Under the pieces are notes generated by a model. It was not told the origin of the DNA. It did not search any database and saw only the letters and a list, made by a program, of their open reading frames with translations. Positions 1-11,682 of a DNA stretch of 64,000 bases are shown here, piece after piece. Made by a program: the position numbers and the translations under genes. The number at the start of each line of letters is the position of its first letter. Within the stretch, counting starts at the first letter, position 1. Source of the DNA: Petrosia ficiformis (lineage: Eukaryota; Porifera; Demospongiae; Haplosclerida; Petrosiidae); the NCBI GenBank assembly GCA_947044365.1, contig OX345637.1, positions 13,300,916 through 13,364,915 on the forward strand. The letters are read 5' to 3'.

Positions 1-47
1 GTTGGCTTTTGTCTATAATGAGCACATTTATTTTCTCAATATTTTAG

Positions 48-2806
48 ATTCTCCAACAATGGACAAAGCTAATTATACAGGTTAGTCAGTATAAGATCAT
101 GGTTCACTTTAGTACACATTTGCATTTGCTTGTTGTGGCATCCCAATGATTGATTATCTGTTGTTAGCTGTAGAGTTACACCGATATTATATTCATTATC
201 GGTTCAGTATCAATATTTGCCAATCTTAATAAGTATTTGTAATATTTTGCCAATCTTCATAACATTTGTATTGGTTTTCACGAAGTTTAAACTGATAATA
301 TAGTTAAGGCCTAGGAAGACAGCTGAAGAAGTTGCATTACTACAGAGGCTTGGTCAATTAAATGCCTGCATGATTTACGTAATGGTGGGTAATCAAGGTA
401 TTATAAGCAAACAACTTACTAATTCATATGAATACATTTTCTTCATTGTTTGGTCTAACAGTTGTCCACAATTTTGCAAATGAATTTTTTTTCCAACAGG
501 TCTTATATCGGGAATAATTTCTGGAACAGTTATTTTGATTTCCATATTGATCATAATTTTCATAATATTATGCTTTCGTAAAAAGTATAAAACCAGAAAT
601 ACATTAAGACTTGAAACAGGTATATATAATGTTTTATTGTAATGATAAATATATTCAAAGATTTCTTCTTCAATTAAGGACGTACTGCTGGTGAAGCAAT
701 TCATCATAGTATGTCTGTACCTATAAACAATGGCCAAGGAAATTTAGTTGCTGGTTCAACACAATATAATTCTTTCCAGCAGTGAGTTATGACATGTTTA
801 TCTCATTGATAATTACTACCTTCTTTATACATAGGTCTCCAACTGTTCATGATAACCCTACTGTGACAACAACCTATACCGGTAATTCTGAAGATGAACT
901 TTTAAATGAAGAGTAAGTACAGTATAATAATTATAATATGTTCACTTTCATTGATTTTTATGGTCTGTGCATATATATGTTGTATATGTCCCTTGTATCC
1001 AGTGTTACCTATACCAGTCCTTGGGACAACTCATGACTGTCCTAGAATCCTAGTATATCTAGGGAAGTTAGGGAGCATCCACACATGTACAAGTGATTAC
1101 AAGACAATCCTGAGGACTGGTGTTTGCAACATTAGACATCACTGGTATTATGTAGTTAAGGAAGTTGTGTCATTTGGGGTGTGTTGTGGATTAATACATG
1201 CATGCGCAAACTGTAGAGCAGAAAGTAGCTTTTAGAAACTGCAAACAATGGTTGTATGCTAGCAGACAGACATTATAGAAATGTCCATTAAAGGTTATTG
1301 GGTTCCAGAGAAAGTCTCATCCGTGATTCATGTAAGAACTTTTAAGGAGTGGTTCATCAAGTACTCGTGTACTTAGACTCTAGTGTGTCAACAATACACT
1401 GTAAAACAATAATATATATAGGGATATTTTTTCTTATTACAGTATGTCTTGTTTATCCAATTCATTACCAAACGCTTAGTTTTGCTTGTCAACCCATCCT
1501 AGTTGATACTTCTCTTCTCTATTTGTCCATTTCAGAAACCAAAACCCAGTCAGAATGCCTGCAAACCAATCAGTACATGTAAGTTCATGCATGTGTACAC
1601 TATAGAGCATAAATGAATATTTGATATTTGAACCTTCATTCACATAAGGCATACTTCAAAGCAGAAAAGTTCCCTTCGAATAATTACTAGTTATTATTCA
1701 ATTAATTAACATGAGTAACTCCCATTAATTAACATGTGTAACTCCCATTGACGACCTCTGCAATAACTATTTTAGGTCTCTAACTCTCTTGTTTTGTAAG
1801 TCTAGAGATGTTAACTTCTTTTGCTGGAAAGAGTTGTTAAGAAAGACATAGATGTAAAATTTATGGTTCGCTATCAGCAGGAAGAGCAAGTTTAGTAGTC
1901 TCAAGGGCAACATCGTCATTTAGGGTAGGGTTAGGGTTCCCTTGTGGTTAGGGTTCAATCAGTGTCAGAGTGATCTTGATGGCAATACTGGACAACACTC
2001 ATTCCGGATCCTGTAAGAGCATTCCTTTAAATTTCACTCTTTTTTGTCGTACTTATTTTTTTGCTAGGACAAAATGTCCAAGCAAAGTGAGATTTCCTCA
2101 GACAAACATGCTAAACGGTCAGAAATTGTCTGATGTCTGATTGTTCTTTCCACTTCTGTATTGCATGCTCAACCCACAATTTTCCTCGAACATTAATTTT
2201 GGATATAAAGAAAATGCCTGGTTAACTGTGGGGTGTAAAGGGTTAGAAATGAATTTAAAAAACATGTTAGTTAATTTTCAAATTTTCATTCATTCTGGCT
2301 ATCCCAAACATTCAAATGTGGAAAACAATCGTTTATGCTCTAATATAAATTTTGCATATGGTTTGAAAGGAGCATTAAACACATAATAGCAATTTTAACT
2401 TTTGTAACAGGAAATACTCATCAGTGAAAAATGGATATTACTGTTCTCACCTAAGTAGTTGTGAATAATTTAAGCATTTGTTTACCCTTTCTGCTGTACA
2501 TGTATATATTATAACACGGCTTAGAATTAATATGAAATGGTGACCTCTATCACACTAATATTGCACAATATAGACATGTTATGATATCCCATAGATTCAT
2601 ACAGACTTGGCTATGCCTTGTACTGTATGAGTTTCTTGTGCTATATAATTCCTGTACAGCACTCACATCGGTGCTTTAACTAATACTAATGATTGTGTAT
2701 TTGCATAATTATAATGAATATTTTGATGCAGCATCAAAATCAACCCTCTGAAAATGAATATGAAACTTTCCCTGAAGAAGAAAGTGAAAGTCCCTCTAAC
2801 TCAATG
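48..2806 (+). CDS. Receptor gene A, 3' part: TM segment and cytoplasmic tail
   Basis: This is the 3' part of a membrane receptor whose ectodomain lies left of the window. Phase-compatible exons are 48-80, 500-619, 679-781, 835-912, 1536-1578 and 2732-2806, each bounded by AG and GT. The second exon encodes a hydrophobic helix (core TVILISILIIIFIILCF) followed by basic FRKKYKTR, as expected for a type I stop-transfer. The remaining exons encode a polar tail of about 100 residues with acidic stretches and tyrosines in TTTYTGN, NEYETF and STQYNS. The last recognised exon reads ENEYETFPEEESESP; its end is uncertain, because reading through its donor gives a stop at 2984-2986. TM plus tyrosine tail matches genes B, C and E, so membership of the same family is inferred. 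No Ig, FN3 or cysteine module is visible here. Confidence 0.62.
1010..1235 (+). repeat. Degenerate copy of a dispersed repeat in gene A intron
   Basis: The segment containing TATGTAGTTAAGGAAGTTG and ending in a TGTAGAGCAG-like motif resembles 63771-63872 (same strand) and 60136-60243 (opposite strand). It lies in the intron between exons 835-912 and 1536-1578. The reading frame across it has no recognisable domain and looks incidental. Confidence 0.4.
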
Positions 2807-3322
2807 GTATGCTTTTTTCATCATTCCTTGCGAGATTTATATATTATTACTCCTGCTTTAATCTATGTAGCCTATTGTATAGCAAATTCTTCATTGCTGG
2901 TGTTAACAAAGAGTAATTATGAACAATCAACTGCAACTAAGGATAAGATGTCTTACTTTATAATCACAATAATAATTTCTTTTTAAAATTATATAATGTA
3001 TTATGTTGTACAATTATTATACATAAAGTACAAGTAGATAATTATAGATATTGATGGGATCGATCAAATTGCAAAAGCCTTGAAACTGCTTCAAAGGGGG
3101 AAGTACATGTAGCACACATATCAGACTACAAAACTGACAACCAAAAGGAAATTGCACTTGATAATTCACCATGTCAAAGATTACATATACATTTCTGCAT
3201 AATAAAGTTGATGATTTTTGAATGGCAGTGAACCTTAGTACTGCCTCTTGGATGAAGAAGGGCTGACATTTGACTCTGCAAACATGAAAAGAAATGTGGG
3301 CGTGGGAGTTGTCGCTATAATT
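2807..3322. other. 3' flank of gene A, no gene recognised
   Basis: This is AT-rich sequence after the last recognised exon of gene A. An AATAAA-type hexamer occurs near 3200 and could serve polyadenylation, but nothing else supports a gene end there. Confidence 0.3.
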
Positions 3323-5393
3323 AACCCTCGCCCTGGCCCTTAGACGGAGGGGAGGGTTACTGTAATCGCTCTGTCTGTCGGCAAAATTTCAGCGAACCTA
3401 CGAGCGAACATTAACTCTTTAAAAATACTACCAGCAGACGTCAAATCATATATACAACGATCAAAAGTAACAACAGGCTTTTGCTATAGTGCCAAAGCAT
3501 AAACTTCCAAAATTTAAATCTCCCGCCGCTAAAAAAAAAACGATGACACTATTTCCATAGCAACAATGGAAAAAGTTACCCTAAATTCACTTAAAAAGAG
3601 TTATACTGCTTTTGCCACCCGGTTCGAAAACCTTCTCCATTACGAAAAAAAAAGAGCAAACCTAACTACTGAATCTACTGGGAAAAGTTTTACGGTATGC
3701 CCACGGAAAATTAAGTTTGTAAAACAGTTAGTGAAATGGCATGGAGAATGCGCCGAACTACCGAACCGGTTGTTATTGCATAGTTGTTATAAAGTATCCA
3801 ATCAAATTGCAGTATGTGATGAAATATCTATATTGTTGGCTGAATTCTGTTTTTGGTTGAAAGTTTCCAAGTCTAAGTAGCAAAAATTTCATCTAAAAGC
3901 AGCAAGAGTCAGAAGAAAATATTGAAGGTAAATCTTAATGTTATTGTTAATTAATTATTTGTAAAATTTACATACATAGTTTCATGCTCAGTACACTGTT
4001 GTATGAATGTATGATAGTGTGTTCATGTTTTTTTTTGTAGTTTTCATTTCAATGTATTTTTATGTATGTGGTTGTCTGGTTTATACACTTTATTATATTT
4101 ATTCCGTTAGAGTTTGAATCTCGACGTCGTCATCCATTCTTTTAATTATGTGATTGCTGAAGTAATGAAGTAACAGCACCTCCTGAATTTCAAGTAGTAG
4201 TTGAAATTTGAAGTGATTGACTAAAGGGAGTGAGAGTTAAAGAAAAGCTAGGGGTAGTGAAATTTGCAGGAGAGCTTTTCATGGTGTTGCCAACGTTGAC
4301 GAATTTCTTGAGGAGTGTTATGGAAAGACCAACAATAATTATTCAGTAGTCTTATTGTGTAAAGAACCTTTGAAACACATAGGAAGTGGTATACCATTTA
4401 GGTTATCAGACACTTGATGTAAAGTAAGGCATTTATGCTGATGTTGACTGTTACGATAGATAGATATAAATTTGAAAGTGATCATTATGACTTTCTAGAT
4501 AACTTATTACAAATATCTCTTCATTTTTCTATAACTATTGAAGATTGTTTGTAGCAATTTACAAGAATATTAAAATTCCTTGGAGGAGATGCGATTTTAT
4601 CACAATCAGTTTAAAAATGGCAATAAGCTATTATTTCATAGAATACAAACATTAATTTAAATATGGCTTCATTTCATCAAACATATGTATAAGCACAATG
4701 ATCTTACTGAATAGGAGTGGCATTGTACAAATAATGAAGAAGTAGATACAAAAAAACTATTTTTCACACCTTCAAAGATAATTAATGCTTAATTACCTAA
4801 TTAATATTCATAACAATCATTTGAGTGGGCGTTTTTGTTCCCTGTATACTATGTTACAACATACTCAAATATAAAGTTCCAATCTTGTTTCAAAATAGAG
4901 ATATAAAATTTTGAATTGTTTTGGAAGTTTATGCCTTGGTGCACTATTAAAAGTGTATGACAATCGTTGTAATTCACTGTCACCGTTTAACAACTTTCAG
5001 AAGACATGGTAACAAAATAGTTCATTGAAACACAACTCATCTTGCTTGAAGCCTATCGCTGTCAAATCACAGCATGAAATGATGGACAATTGAAGTAGTG
5101 GCTGCTACAACTTCGAGCTGCCATTTCTAACTCTTTTCATCCATACCTTTTTCTTATTTTTAACACTACGCTTCTTATATATACTATATAGTAGGGCTTG
5201 GAGTGTAAGTTGTAGCCCACACACGCAAATAAAATATAAATCTCAGAGTAATAATTAGGCCGTTGCTATTGACACTGGTTGGTTGGTGTCAACAGTAGCC
5301 ATTAAATTATTATTACAGTCAAACGTCTGCAGGTATTTTCTTGTCAGTGACTGAATCATTCTTGTTACCCAAATCACACTTGTGGCGAGGGTT
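3323..5393. repeat. Possible TIR-bounded element with one unknown ORF
   Basis: AACCCTCGCC at 3323-3332 is the exact reverse complement of GGCGAGGGTT at 5384-5393. The inverted match stops after 10 bp and no target duplication is visible, so the element is only a possibility. The interior is mostly low-complexity AT-rich DNA apart from one reading frame at 3566-3880. Confidence 0.25.
3566..3880 (+). CDS. Hypothetical 104-residue ORF
   Basis: This is an ATG-started frame of 104 codons, beginning MEKVTLNSLKKSYTAF. It is rich in Lys and Leu, has three cysteines in its second half, and has no signal peptide or membrane helix. I do not recognise a family. Composition is less AT-extreme than the flanks, which favours real or recently real coding sequence. 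It lies inside the possible TIR element 3323-5393 and could be a fragment of an element-encoded protein or the first exon of a small gene. Neighbouring sequence shows no clear partner exon. Confidence 0.25.
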   Translation: MEKVTLNSLKKSYTAFATRFENLLHYEKKRANLTTESTGKSFTVCPRKIKFVKQLVKWHGECAELPNRLLLHSCYKVSNQIAVCDEISILLAEFCFWLKVSKSK

Positions 5394-5808
5394 CTGCACT
5401 GCGAGTGCATTCATTATTATAGTGCAAATGAGCTTTACAGCTGACTCAAGTGAAAAAAGCAACTAGCTTTTAGAATTAGACAACGGTAGTGAAGAAATTA
5501 TAATAATAATTGCAAAGTGAAAGGTTGGGGGCTTCAAGTTTTATTTAGTTCCTAGCCTAGCCTATGGCTATATATAATATAGATATCTATTTTTGTTCAA
5601 TTGTTTCCTTTGTATTATTTGCCCTGTTAATAAATGGTATTATTTAATTAGACATGTATATAATTATTGATATCAAACATCAAGTATAATTATGCATGAT
5701 TATTATTATTATATATAATATGGTAATTATAATGACGATGTTAACTATTGTATGAGAAATGTATTTATATAATTACATACCATATTATCAGATCAATGTG
5801 TGTAAATA
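5394..5808. other. Intergenic, downstream of gene B
   Basis: AT-rich sequence lying 3' of gene B's stop codon. No gene or recognisable element was found. Confidence 0.3.
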
Positions 5809-8543
5809 TCAGTTTGGTGATGTTGATAATGTTAAGCGAACAGGTACTGTTTCATAAGCTGGAGACTGTGTCATTAGTACTGTACTCTTGTCAGGAATCT
5901 CATGTGCATTCTCATACACTGGTTCTAATGTCTGAATACTAATAGGTAAACTGCTACATTGAATCAACAACTCTGTATTTCTTTGTTGTCGTAAAGCATC
6001 TTCCTCACCTGAATAATTATAATGATTATTAAGATATAAAAATATTTTTATGATTATATTCACCGATTTTATATCTTTTTGCTTTTTTTCTTGTTTTAAT
6101 GAGATGAATCAGTAACACAATGATCACCAAAATCAATATTCCAAAAATTACTCCAGTTGCACACACTGCAGCCAGTAACACTGTAACATCTAAAGGAGTA
6201 TCCTGTTCCATCTTTGGTATAATGGTTAGTTCTGGTGTAATTGTCAACACAGTACTAGTGGACCCATCAATGAAATATGAGGTTATCAGACCTTGTGTTG
6301 AAGACAATGAAGACACTTCTGATGATGTCACAGTGGTCTCTACAAGATTATAGATGACTTATACCGCTTCATCAGATATATAGCTTTATTGCACAAAATG
6401 TTTTATGACGTGCATACATGAGGTCAAAAGCATGCAATTTAATTATTATCTTTGTAGTTTGTAAATTATATGTATTTTGATGGGATATCTTACTTGTAGT
6501 ACTAGCCAGTTGTATTTGACTATGACTTGTCAATTCCTCTATATCTGTTGATAATTCTGTTGGTCTCATAATAACAAGATTTGCAGTCAGTTCAAATGCT
6601 ATGTTACTTACACCTTTCTCTTGAAAGATCTCACTATCTGTTATTAATACTTTGTATATACCATCTGGTAGATCTTCTATACATTTGTATGCAATTACTT
6701 CACCAGGTGCTCGATCAATTTGTCTTGAGATGTTTCCATTTTTTCCACTTGTGTCTTGAAATATAACAACACAACCTTGTGAAGTGGAACCTGTCTTTAG
6801 TGTACATTTAATACATACACTAGTGAGTGTTGCTGATGTTATTTCAGCTTTCACAGTATGGAAGGTACCTGCACACGACATTACACATAAGTAATAACAG
6901 ACTATGTATTCATGAAAATACATGATTATCTCACTTATGTTAAAAGACTTGACAAGTGGTGATATTCCTTGTATTTCTAATATCACATCAAGTTCATAGT
7001 AATGTCCAGATAATAGATGTTCTGATAAATCTATGATAACTTGTGTATTACTAGTTGAGTTAGTTGTAATAGAGCAATTCCCAGAGCTGGTTTTGTTGTG
7101 GTCCAACAAGTGGAGAAAACAAGGTCCAAGATGGACTGTTTCACATTCACTATTGCAATTAGCCATGATGGTAACTATTTGAGGGATTGTACCAATACAT
7201 GTTGTGTTGACCTATTTCATGTGGCATCTTAAACAATGATTTAAAAAAAAAAACAGATTTAAAAAACCTGAAATTGAATGCTTTTCAATAGTTTTGTTCC
7301 ATTGTAGTCTGTAATCAGTTCAAGATCCATAACTGTCTCAGGATCTATCGAAAGCAAAAGAAAATTATTATATAACTATTATTACAATAACTTACTTTTG
7401 TAAAATATCACATCTGAAATAATACTTGTTTCACCGCCACCAAGTCCATTCCACGGAGTGATATATATCATGTGTTTATTACAGTAATCTTTGATATTTA
7501 TCAAACTTATCAGTGATGTAGTATTTTTAATCATTACATCACTGGTATCTTCATCTCTTATTTCAATGATGTAATACAATATAGATACATTCGCAAGTGT
7601 GAAAGGAGCAGAGAAAGATAGTTTCAATGTTGTGATATTGAATTGCACTATAGTAGTATTAGAAACCTGTGATAGGAATCCTGCAAAGTTAGTTAATATA
7701 ATATTATGTAATCCATGAGTGGTTGTACAAACTAACTGATTACTGAGAATTACCTTGTATATGCAGATGAACAAGCCCACTTGGTAATGTAGTAGCACCT
7801 TTATATATATAACATGTGATGTTACTGTTATTCAGTTCATTTAATGCAGGCATTGAAAGATTATACAGCTTATCACCATTTGATAAAAAATATGGTCCAT
7901 CAGCATCTACTCCTTTTGCTTTGTTTTGCGAATTGCTAGGTGACCCTTCATTTAATTCCCAGAATTGGCCAACACAACCTCTGCAAATACACTGGAAATA
8001 TGCTGTTTTATTCAGTATAGTGTGTACTGTTTGCGGTTTCTCAACAAACACTGTAGCAAAACAAAATTAATATAGGCTACTATAAATTACAAAGTTTACC
8101 ACGACTAATTTTGTAAACTATAAGTATCAATTATATACTAACAGGATCCCAAAACAAAACTTCACAAAATTCATACGAAAAACAACTACACAGTTGTATG
8201 TATACATCATAAAATCAGACATTGCCAATAATTACAAGATAAATCCATATACATTTGCATTCTAATAATAATAAGTATGAACTATAATTATAACTGACAG
8301 ATGGTAATATATATACTTCCAATAATAGTTCGTTATTAAATTCACCATGACAAACTGTTATAAAATATATATATATTATATACATAGTGATCATAAAGTG
8401 TTTATAGCTCGGTTTATAGCTACAATGTGATGCTTAGCTTGTTGTTTTACGTGATAAGTGCAGGAAAACATACCAGGATCTGTTGCCTTTGTTATCTCCT
8501 GCAGTTGTAGAAGAAGCACTATCACAATCAGCTGAACTGTCAT
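5809..8543 (-). CDS. Receptor gene B: SP-Ig-FN3-X-4Cys-TM-tyrosine tail
   Basis: This is a complete eight-exon model of about 618 residues. Exons on the minus strand are 8543-8474, 8050-7754, 7680-7396, 7344-7268, 7211-6935, 6868-6494, 6339-6064 and 6008-5809, and all phases agree. Exon 1 is a signal peptide (MTVQLIVIVLLLQLQ). Exon 2 is Ig-like (YFQCICRGC to NITCYIYKG). Exon 3 is FN3-like (LKLSFSAPFTLANVSILYY to YITPWNGLGGGE). Exons 4 and 5 form module X. Exon 6 carries the four-cysteine module (CIKC, QGC, YKC, then DGIYKVLITD) and a Ser/Thr-rich stalk. Exon 7 has the TM helix (LLAAVCATGVIFGILILVII) followed by KTRKKAKRYK. Exon 8 is a tail with VYENAHEIP and AYETVPVRL tyrosines. The acceptor at 7211 was chosen because it alone keeps phase 0. 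Role inferred: adhesion or recognition receptor. Confidence 0.8.
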
Positions 8544-8930
8544 CTTCACTAATTAAGTTATTTATAAAAACTTGGACTCGGTACAGCAGCAAGTAGGCGA
8601 TTCTGACTGTGGAGTGTTTGCCATTGTGTTTGCGTATCATGCAGGTTTAAAAAATATATATATCATACATAGTGATCATAAAATGTTTATAGCTCGGTTT
8701 CGAGCAATGTGATGCTTAGCTTGTTGTTATCTGAAGTTATACGTGATAATTGCAGGAAAACATACCAGGATCTGTTGCCTTTGTTATCTCCTGTAGTTGT
8801 AGAAGAAGAACTAGCACAATCAGCTGAACTGTCATCTTCACTTATTATCAATTATAAAAATTAAGTTACTATTAATAATTATTGTTTATAAAAACTTGAG
8901 TAACGAAACTGCATGCTCTTCAGTACAGCA
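8384..8930. repeat. Tandem duplication of gene B 5' region
   Basis: The stretch from about 8384 to 8620 recurs at about 8667 to 8930 in the same orientation. Shared landmarks are ACATAGTGATCATAAA, TGTTTATAGCTCGGTTT, AATGTGATGCTTAGCTTGTT and the whole signal exon with its donor. Small indels separate the copies. The duplicated unit therefore carries the exon and part of its downstream intron and upstream sequence. Confidence 0.7.
8766..8835 (-). CDS. Duplicate signal-peptide exon upstream of gene B
   Basis: This second copy of gene B's first exon begins with ATG at 8835 and ends at a GTATGT donor. It encodes the same 23-residue leader with a Leu for Ile change (MTVQLIVLVLLL). It has the same length and phase as 8543-8474, so it could splice to the Ig exon at 8050 just as well. 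It is either an alternative first exon or promoter, or the remnant of a duplicated gene. Confidence 0.6.
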
Positions 8931-9839
8931 GGCGATTCTTAATATAGTGAATTTTTTTTTGATTTTTGTTTACTTTCATATTTTAGCAAATGAAGATAAC
9001 TTGAGTGTTATGCAGTTTGGCCAGAGAATGAAAGAACAACATCTGGCTGACTGCTTTTGAAAAAAGAGGTTACCGCCCTTTCCACATTCTATTTCCATAC
9101 TTTTGTGGACAAGGTGTTGAAATTGTACTGTGACTGTGAGTTACCAGAACAATAATATGATAGCCTGTGAGTAGTTCCAGCAAAGATGTAGAGTCAAGTC
9201 TCCAGTTAGCTATAGAAGAGTGGCTTTGTAAAAAATACAGCCACTGATTGAATATTTAGAACAAGAAAACTATGATCAATAATGGCTATAAATCACTTAT
9301 TAAATGTTGTACTTGTATTAAAGGGGGAACATATTTCACGTTAGGGGTTGGGGATCAAGAAAATAAGACCCTGGAGGGCTTATTCAACAGTTTTACGTAA
9401 TATTTTGGGGTCAGGGGCCCCTGTTTTTACATGACACCAGTTGGGTATACTATTGCACAGGGAGTGAAGCTGGCTAATAACACTAACCTTAGTCTCACGT
9501 GTCACACCCATACCACGAGAAAAAGGTCTGATTGCATATTAATAGCTACATCAGTTTGTTCCTGGCGCATGAAAAGCTGCACCCCAATTAGATTGCAAAT
9601 GTTATGATAGGTCATTTTTTATTACACACCCATTTCAGACGTCACATTCAAAAATTTAAGTGGAAACAGTGATCTATACTAATAATAGAATATATATATA
9701 ACTTTGAATATAGGCTGTCAATCAAAACAGAAGTAAGCTATTATGCTTTTTCTGCACAACCAAGATATATTACCCACTGGATTTGGAAATACCCTGTGTT
9801 ATGTGTACCTATAGACTAGACCAGTACACTCTGCAATCG
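8931..9839. other. Intergenic, unassigned
   Basis: This lies between gene B's 5' end and a decayed transposon. A run rich in G (AGGGGTTGGGG, then GGGGTCAGGGGCCCC) lies near 9345-9425 and may be part of another old repeat. No exon with a domain was found. Confidence 0.3.
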
Positions 9840-11065
9840 TCATGGGCGTGTTTGTGCAATTGTTGGCTGTGGAAATCACAGTAAAAGAGATCAAGAGAAA
9901 AGTTTCTTCTGACTACCCAGCATCGCTACCAATGAAGGAACTCAAACTGAATCTCTCAGCAGGAAAAGACAGGACACTTGGCCAGCTAGAATAAAAAGAG
10001 AAGATATTTTGCCTGAACAATATTACAACACATGAGTACTAGTCTGTTCAGATCATTTTGTAAGTGGCGTTCCCTAGAAGTTTTATGATATTAATAACCC
10101 TGACTGGGCCCCTGCATTGAAGCTAGTGTATGAATGTGTCAGTAATAGAAGTCTGAGTTCTACGTCAGAAAGGTACGAGAGAGCTGTAAAAAGGAGAAGA
10201 TTGTGTTCGCAAGAGTCAATGGAAAAGGCAATTACAGAGGAGTTAGGAATTGAAGATATAGAGTCAAATTTAGAGATTGACGTAACAAATGAAGATGATG
10301 TTATACTAGACAAATGTATTGCTGTTCAAACAGACCTTTCTTTTGACATGATTGAATGAGATGTAGTAAAGCTTCGGTGTGAGATAGAGGAACTAAAGAG
10401 AGAGAATGAAACTCTGAAACAAACTGTTAAACAGTTGGAATCAGAACTAGAAGACCAAATGATGAATGAGGGGTATTTTAATGACGACAAGAAAGTATTG
10501 TACTATACAGGTCTTAGTACATGGGGCTTGACACTCTTTAAGTACATAAAACATTACTTGCACAGTACCGGTAAATCATAATTGTCTCCCCTCCAACAGA
10601 TTTTAATCACAATGCATTTGACAATTAGCCATATTTTCACTCGTGTAATCAATGTGTTGTTTGTGAAACTCAAATCATTGATCAGATGGTATGACAAGAA
10701 CGCCTTAATAAAGACAATGTCAATGGTGTTTCATAAAACCTTTCCCAGATGTGTCATGATAATTGATTGCTTTGAGATACTTCTGGATCATCCAACCAAT
10801 TTCCTTGGCAGAGCACAAACCTATTCTTCATACAAGCATCATAATACTGTGAAGTATTTAATTGGAAATCATTCCTCAAGGCAGAACCCAGTGACAAATA
10901 TCCAACAGATAATTTCACATATCTTAGTAATGTTATTCCTGGAGACATCATATTAGCAGACCGAGGTCTTGACATAAAAATTTCTGTTGGATTCTTGTGC
11001 ACCCAATGATAAATTCCAGCTTTCTCAAAGAACAAAAACAGCTAAATGCCATTAGTATCAAACAG
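9840..11065 (+). pseudogene. THAP + DDE_Tnp_4 transposase relic (PIF/Harbinger-like)
   Basis: A degenerate transposase is readable across several frames. From about 9850 the sequence reads CAIVGCGNHSKRDQEKSFF, then WPARIKRED and VCSDHFVSG, ending NNPDWAPALKL near 10120. This is the C2CH pattern and tail of a THAP zinc finger. An acidic linker with a coiled-coil-like stretch (ELKRENETLKQTVKQLE) follows near 10390-10440. The next frame contains MIIDCFEILLDHP and YSSYKHHNTVKYLIG (first catalytic Asp region). A shifted frame then gives GDIILADRGLDI (second Asp) near 10940-10980 and IPAFSK further on. In-frame stops at several points, for example near 9910 and 10357, and at least one frameshift near 10915 make it inactive. 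No clear terminal repeats were identified. Confidence 0.75.
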
Positions 11066-11303
11066 ACCAGTAATATTGCAAATGGTGGAATGTTTCTTGG
11101 GCCCTTATTAATATTCGTGACTGTTGTACCTTTTGATTAACTTGATGTACATGTTTAAAAGTAACAGTGTCATTATCAATATGGCCGACAGCCCACGTTA
11201 CTGCCACACCTATTGTACTTGTAGAGAGACAAACAGACAGATAAATTTTTATTTTAAAAAGGAAATGTAGCTATACGGCTTTGTAGAACAACTTATATAT
11301 AAT

Positions 11304-11654
11304 TAGGGCTGACAGTTTTTGGGTTTAATTTTTTAGGAAATTTGGCAGGTAATTTTCGGGTTAATTTAAGAAAAATTCAGGTAGTTTTAGAGTTAATTTG
11401 AAAATTGTTTTAGGATTCGGGATGTTTTTTTATCCACATCAAATTCACATGCAGTCTACCTCACAGCCACCAGATTGTTGTTTCTTTCGTACTTCGGATG
11501 TTCTGCCACCCACTCATGAACTGTTTTACGGCCACTGCTCACTAGTTTTAATTATTATCACGTGAGCGCATTAATTGGGTTTCGGGGAGTTTTCGGGTTT
11601 TTCCCTTAGTAATCGGCGGGCATTTACGGGTATTTACGGGTTTAACCCGCCCTA
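11304..11654. mobile_element. Possible MITE upstream of gene C
   Basis: The segment starts TAGGGCTGACAG and ends CGCCCTA, a short inverted match. The interior has repeated GGGTTTA/TTTCGGG-like motifs. The TAGGGCTG start is shared with the clearer MITEs at 14115 and 20114. It lies immediately 5' of gene C's signal exon and could hold its promoter. Confidence 0.35.
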
Positions 11655-11682
11655 TATATTATTATTATACCCTACATGAAAG

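Noticed and set aside
3323..5393. Confident transposon call from AACCCTCGCC inverted ends
   Set aside because: Only 10 bp pair, with no target duplication or recognisable transposase, so it is kept only as a weak repeat.
6935..7174. Acceptor at 7174 for gene B's fifth exon
   Set aside because: It would break the reading phase with the exon 7268-7344. The acceptor giving an exon start at 7211 restores it.
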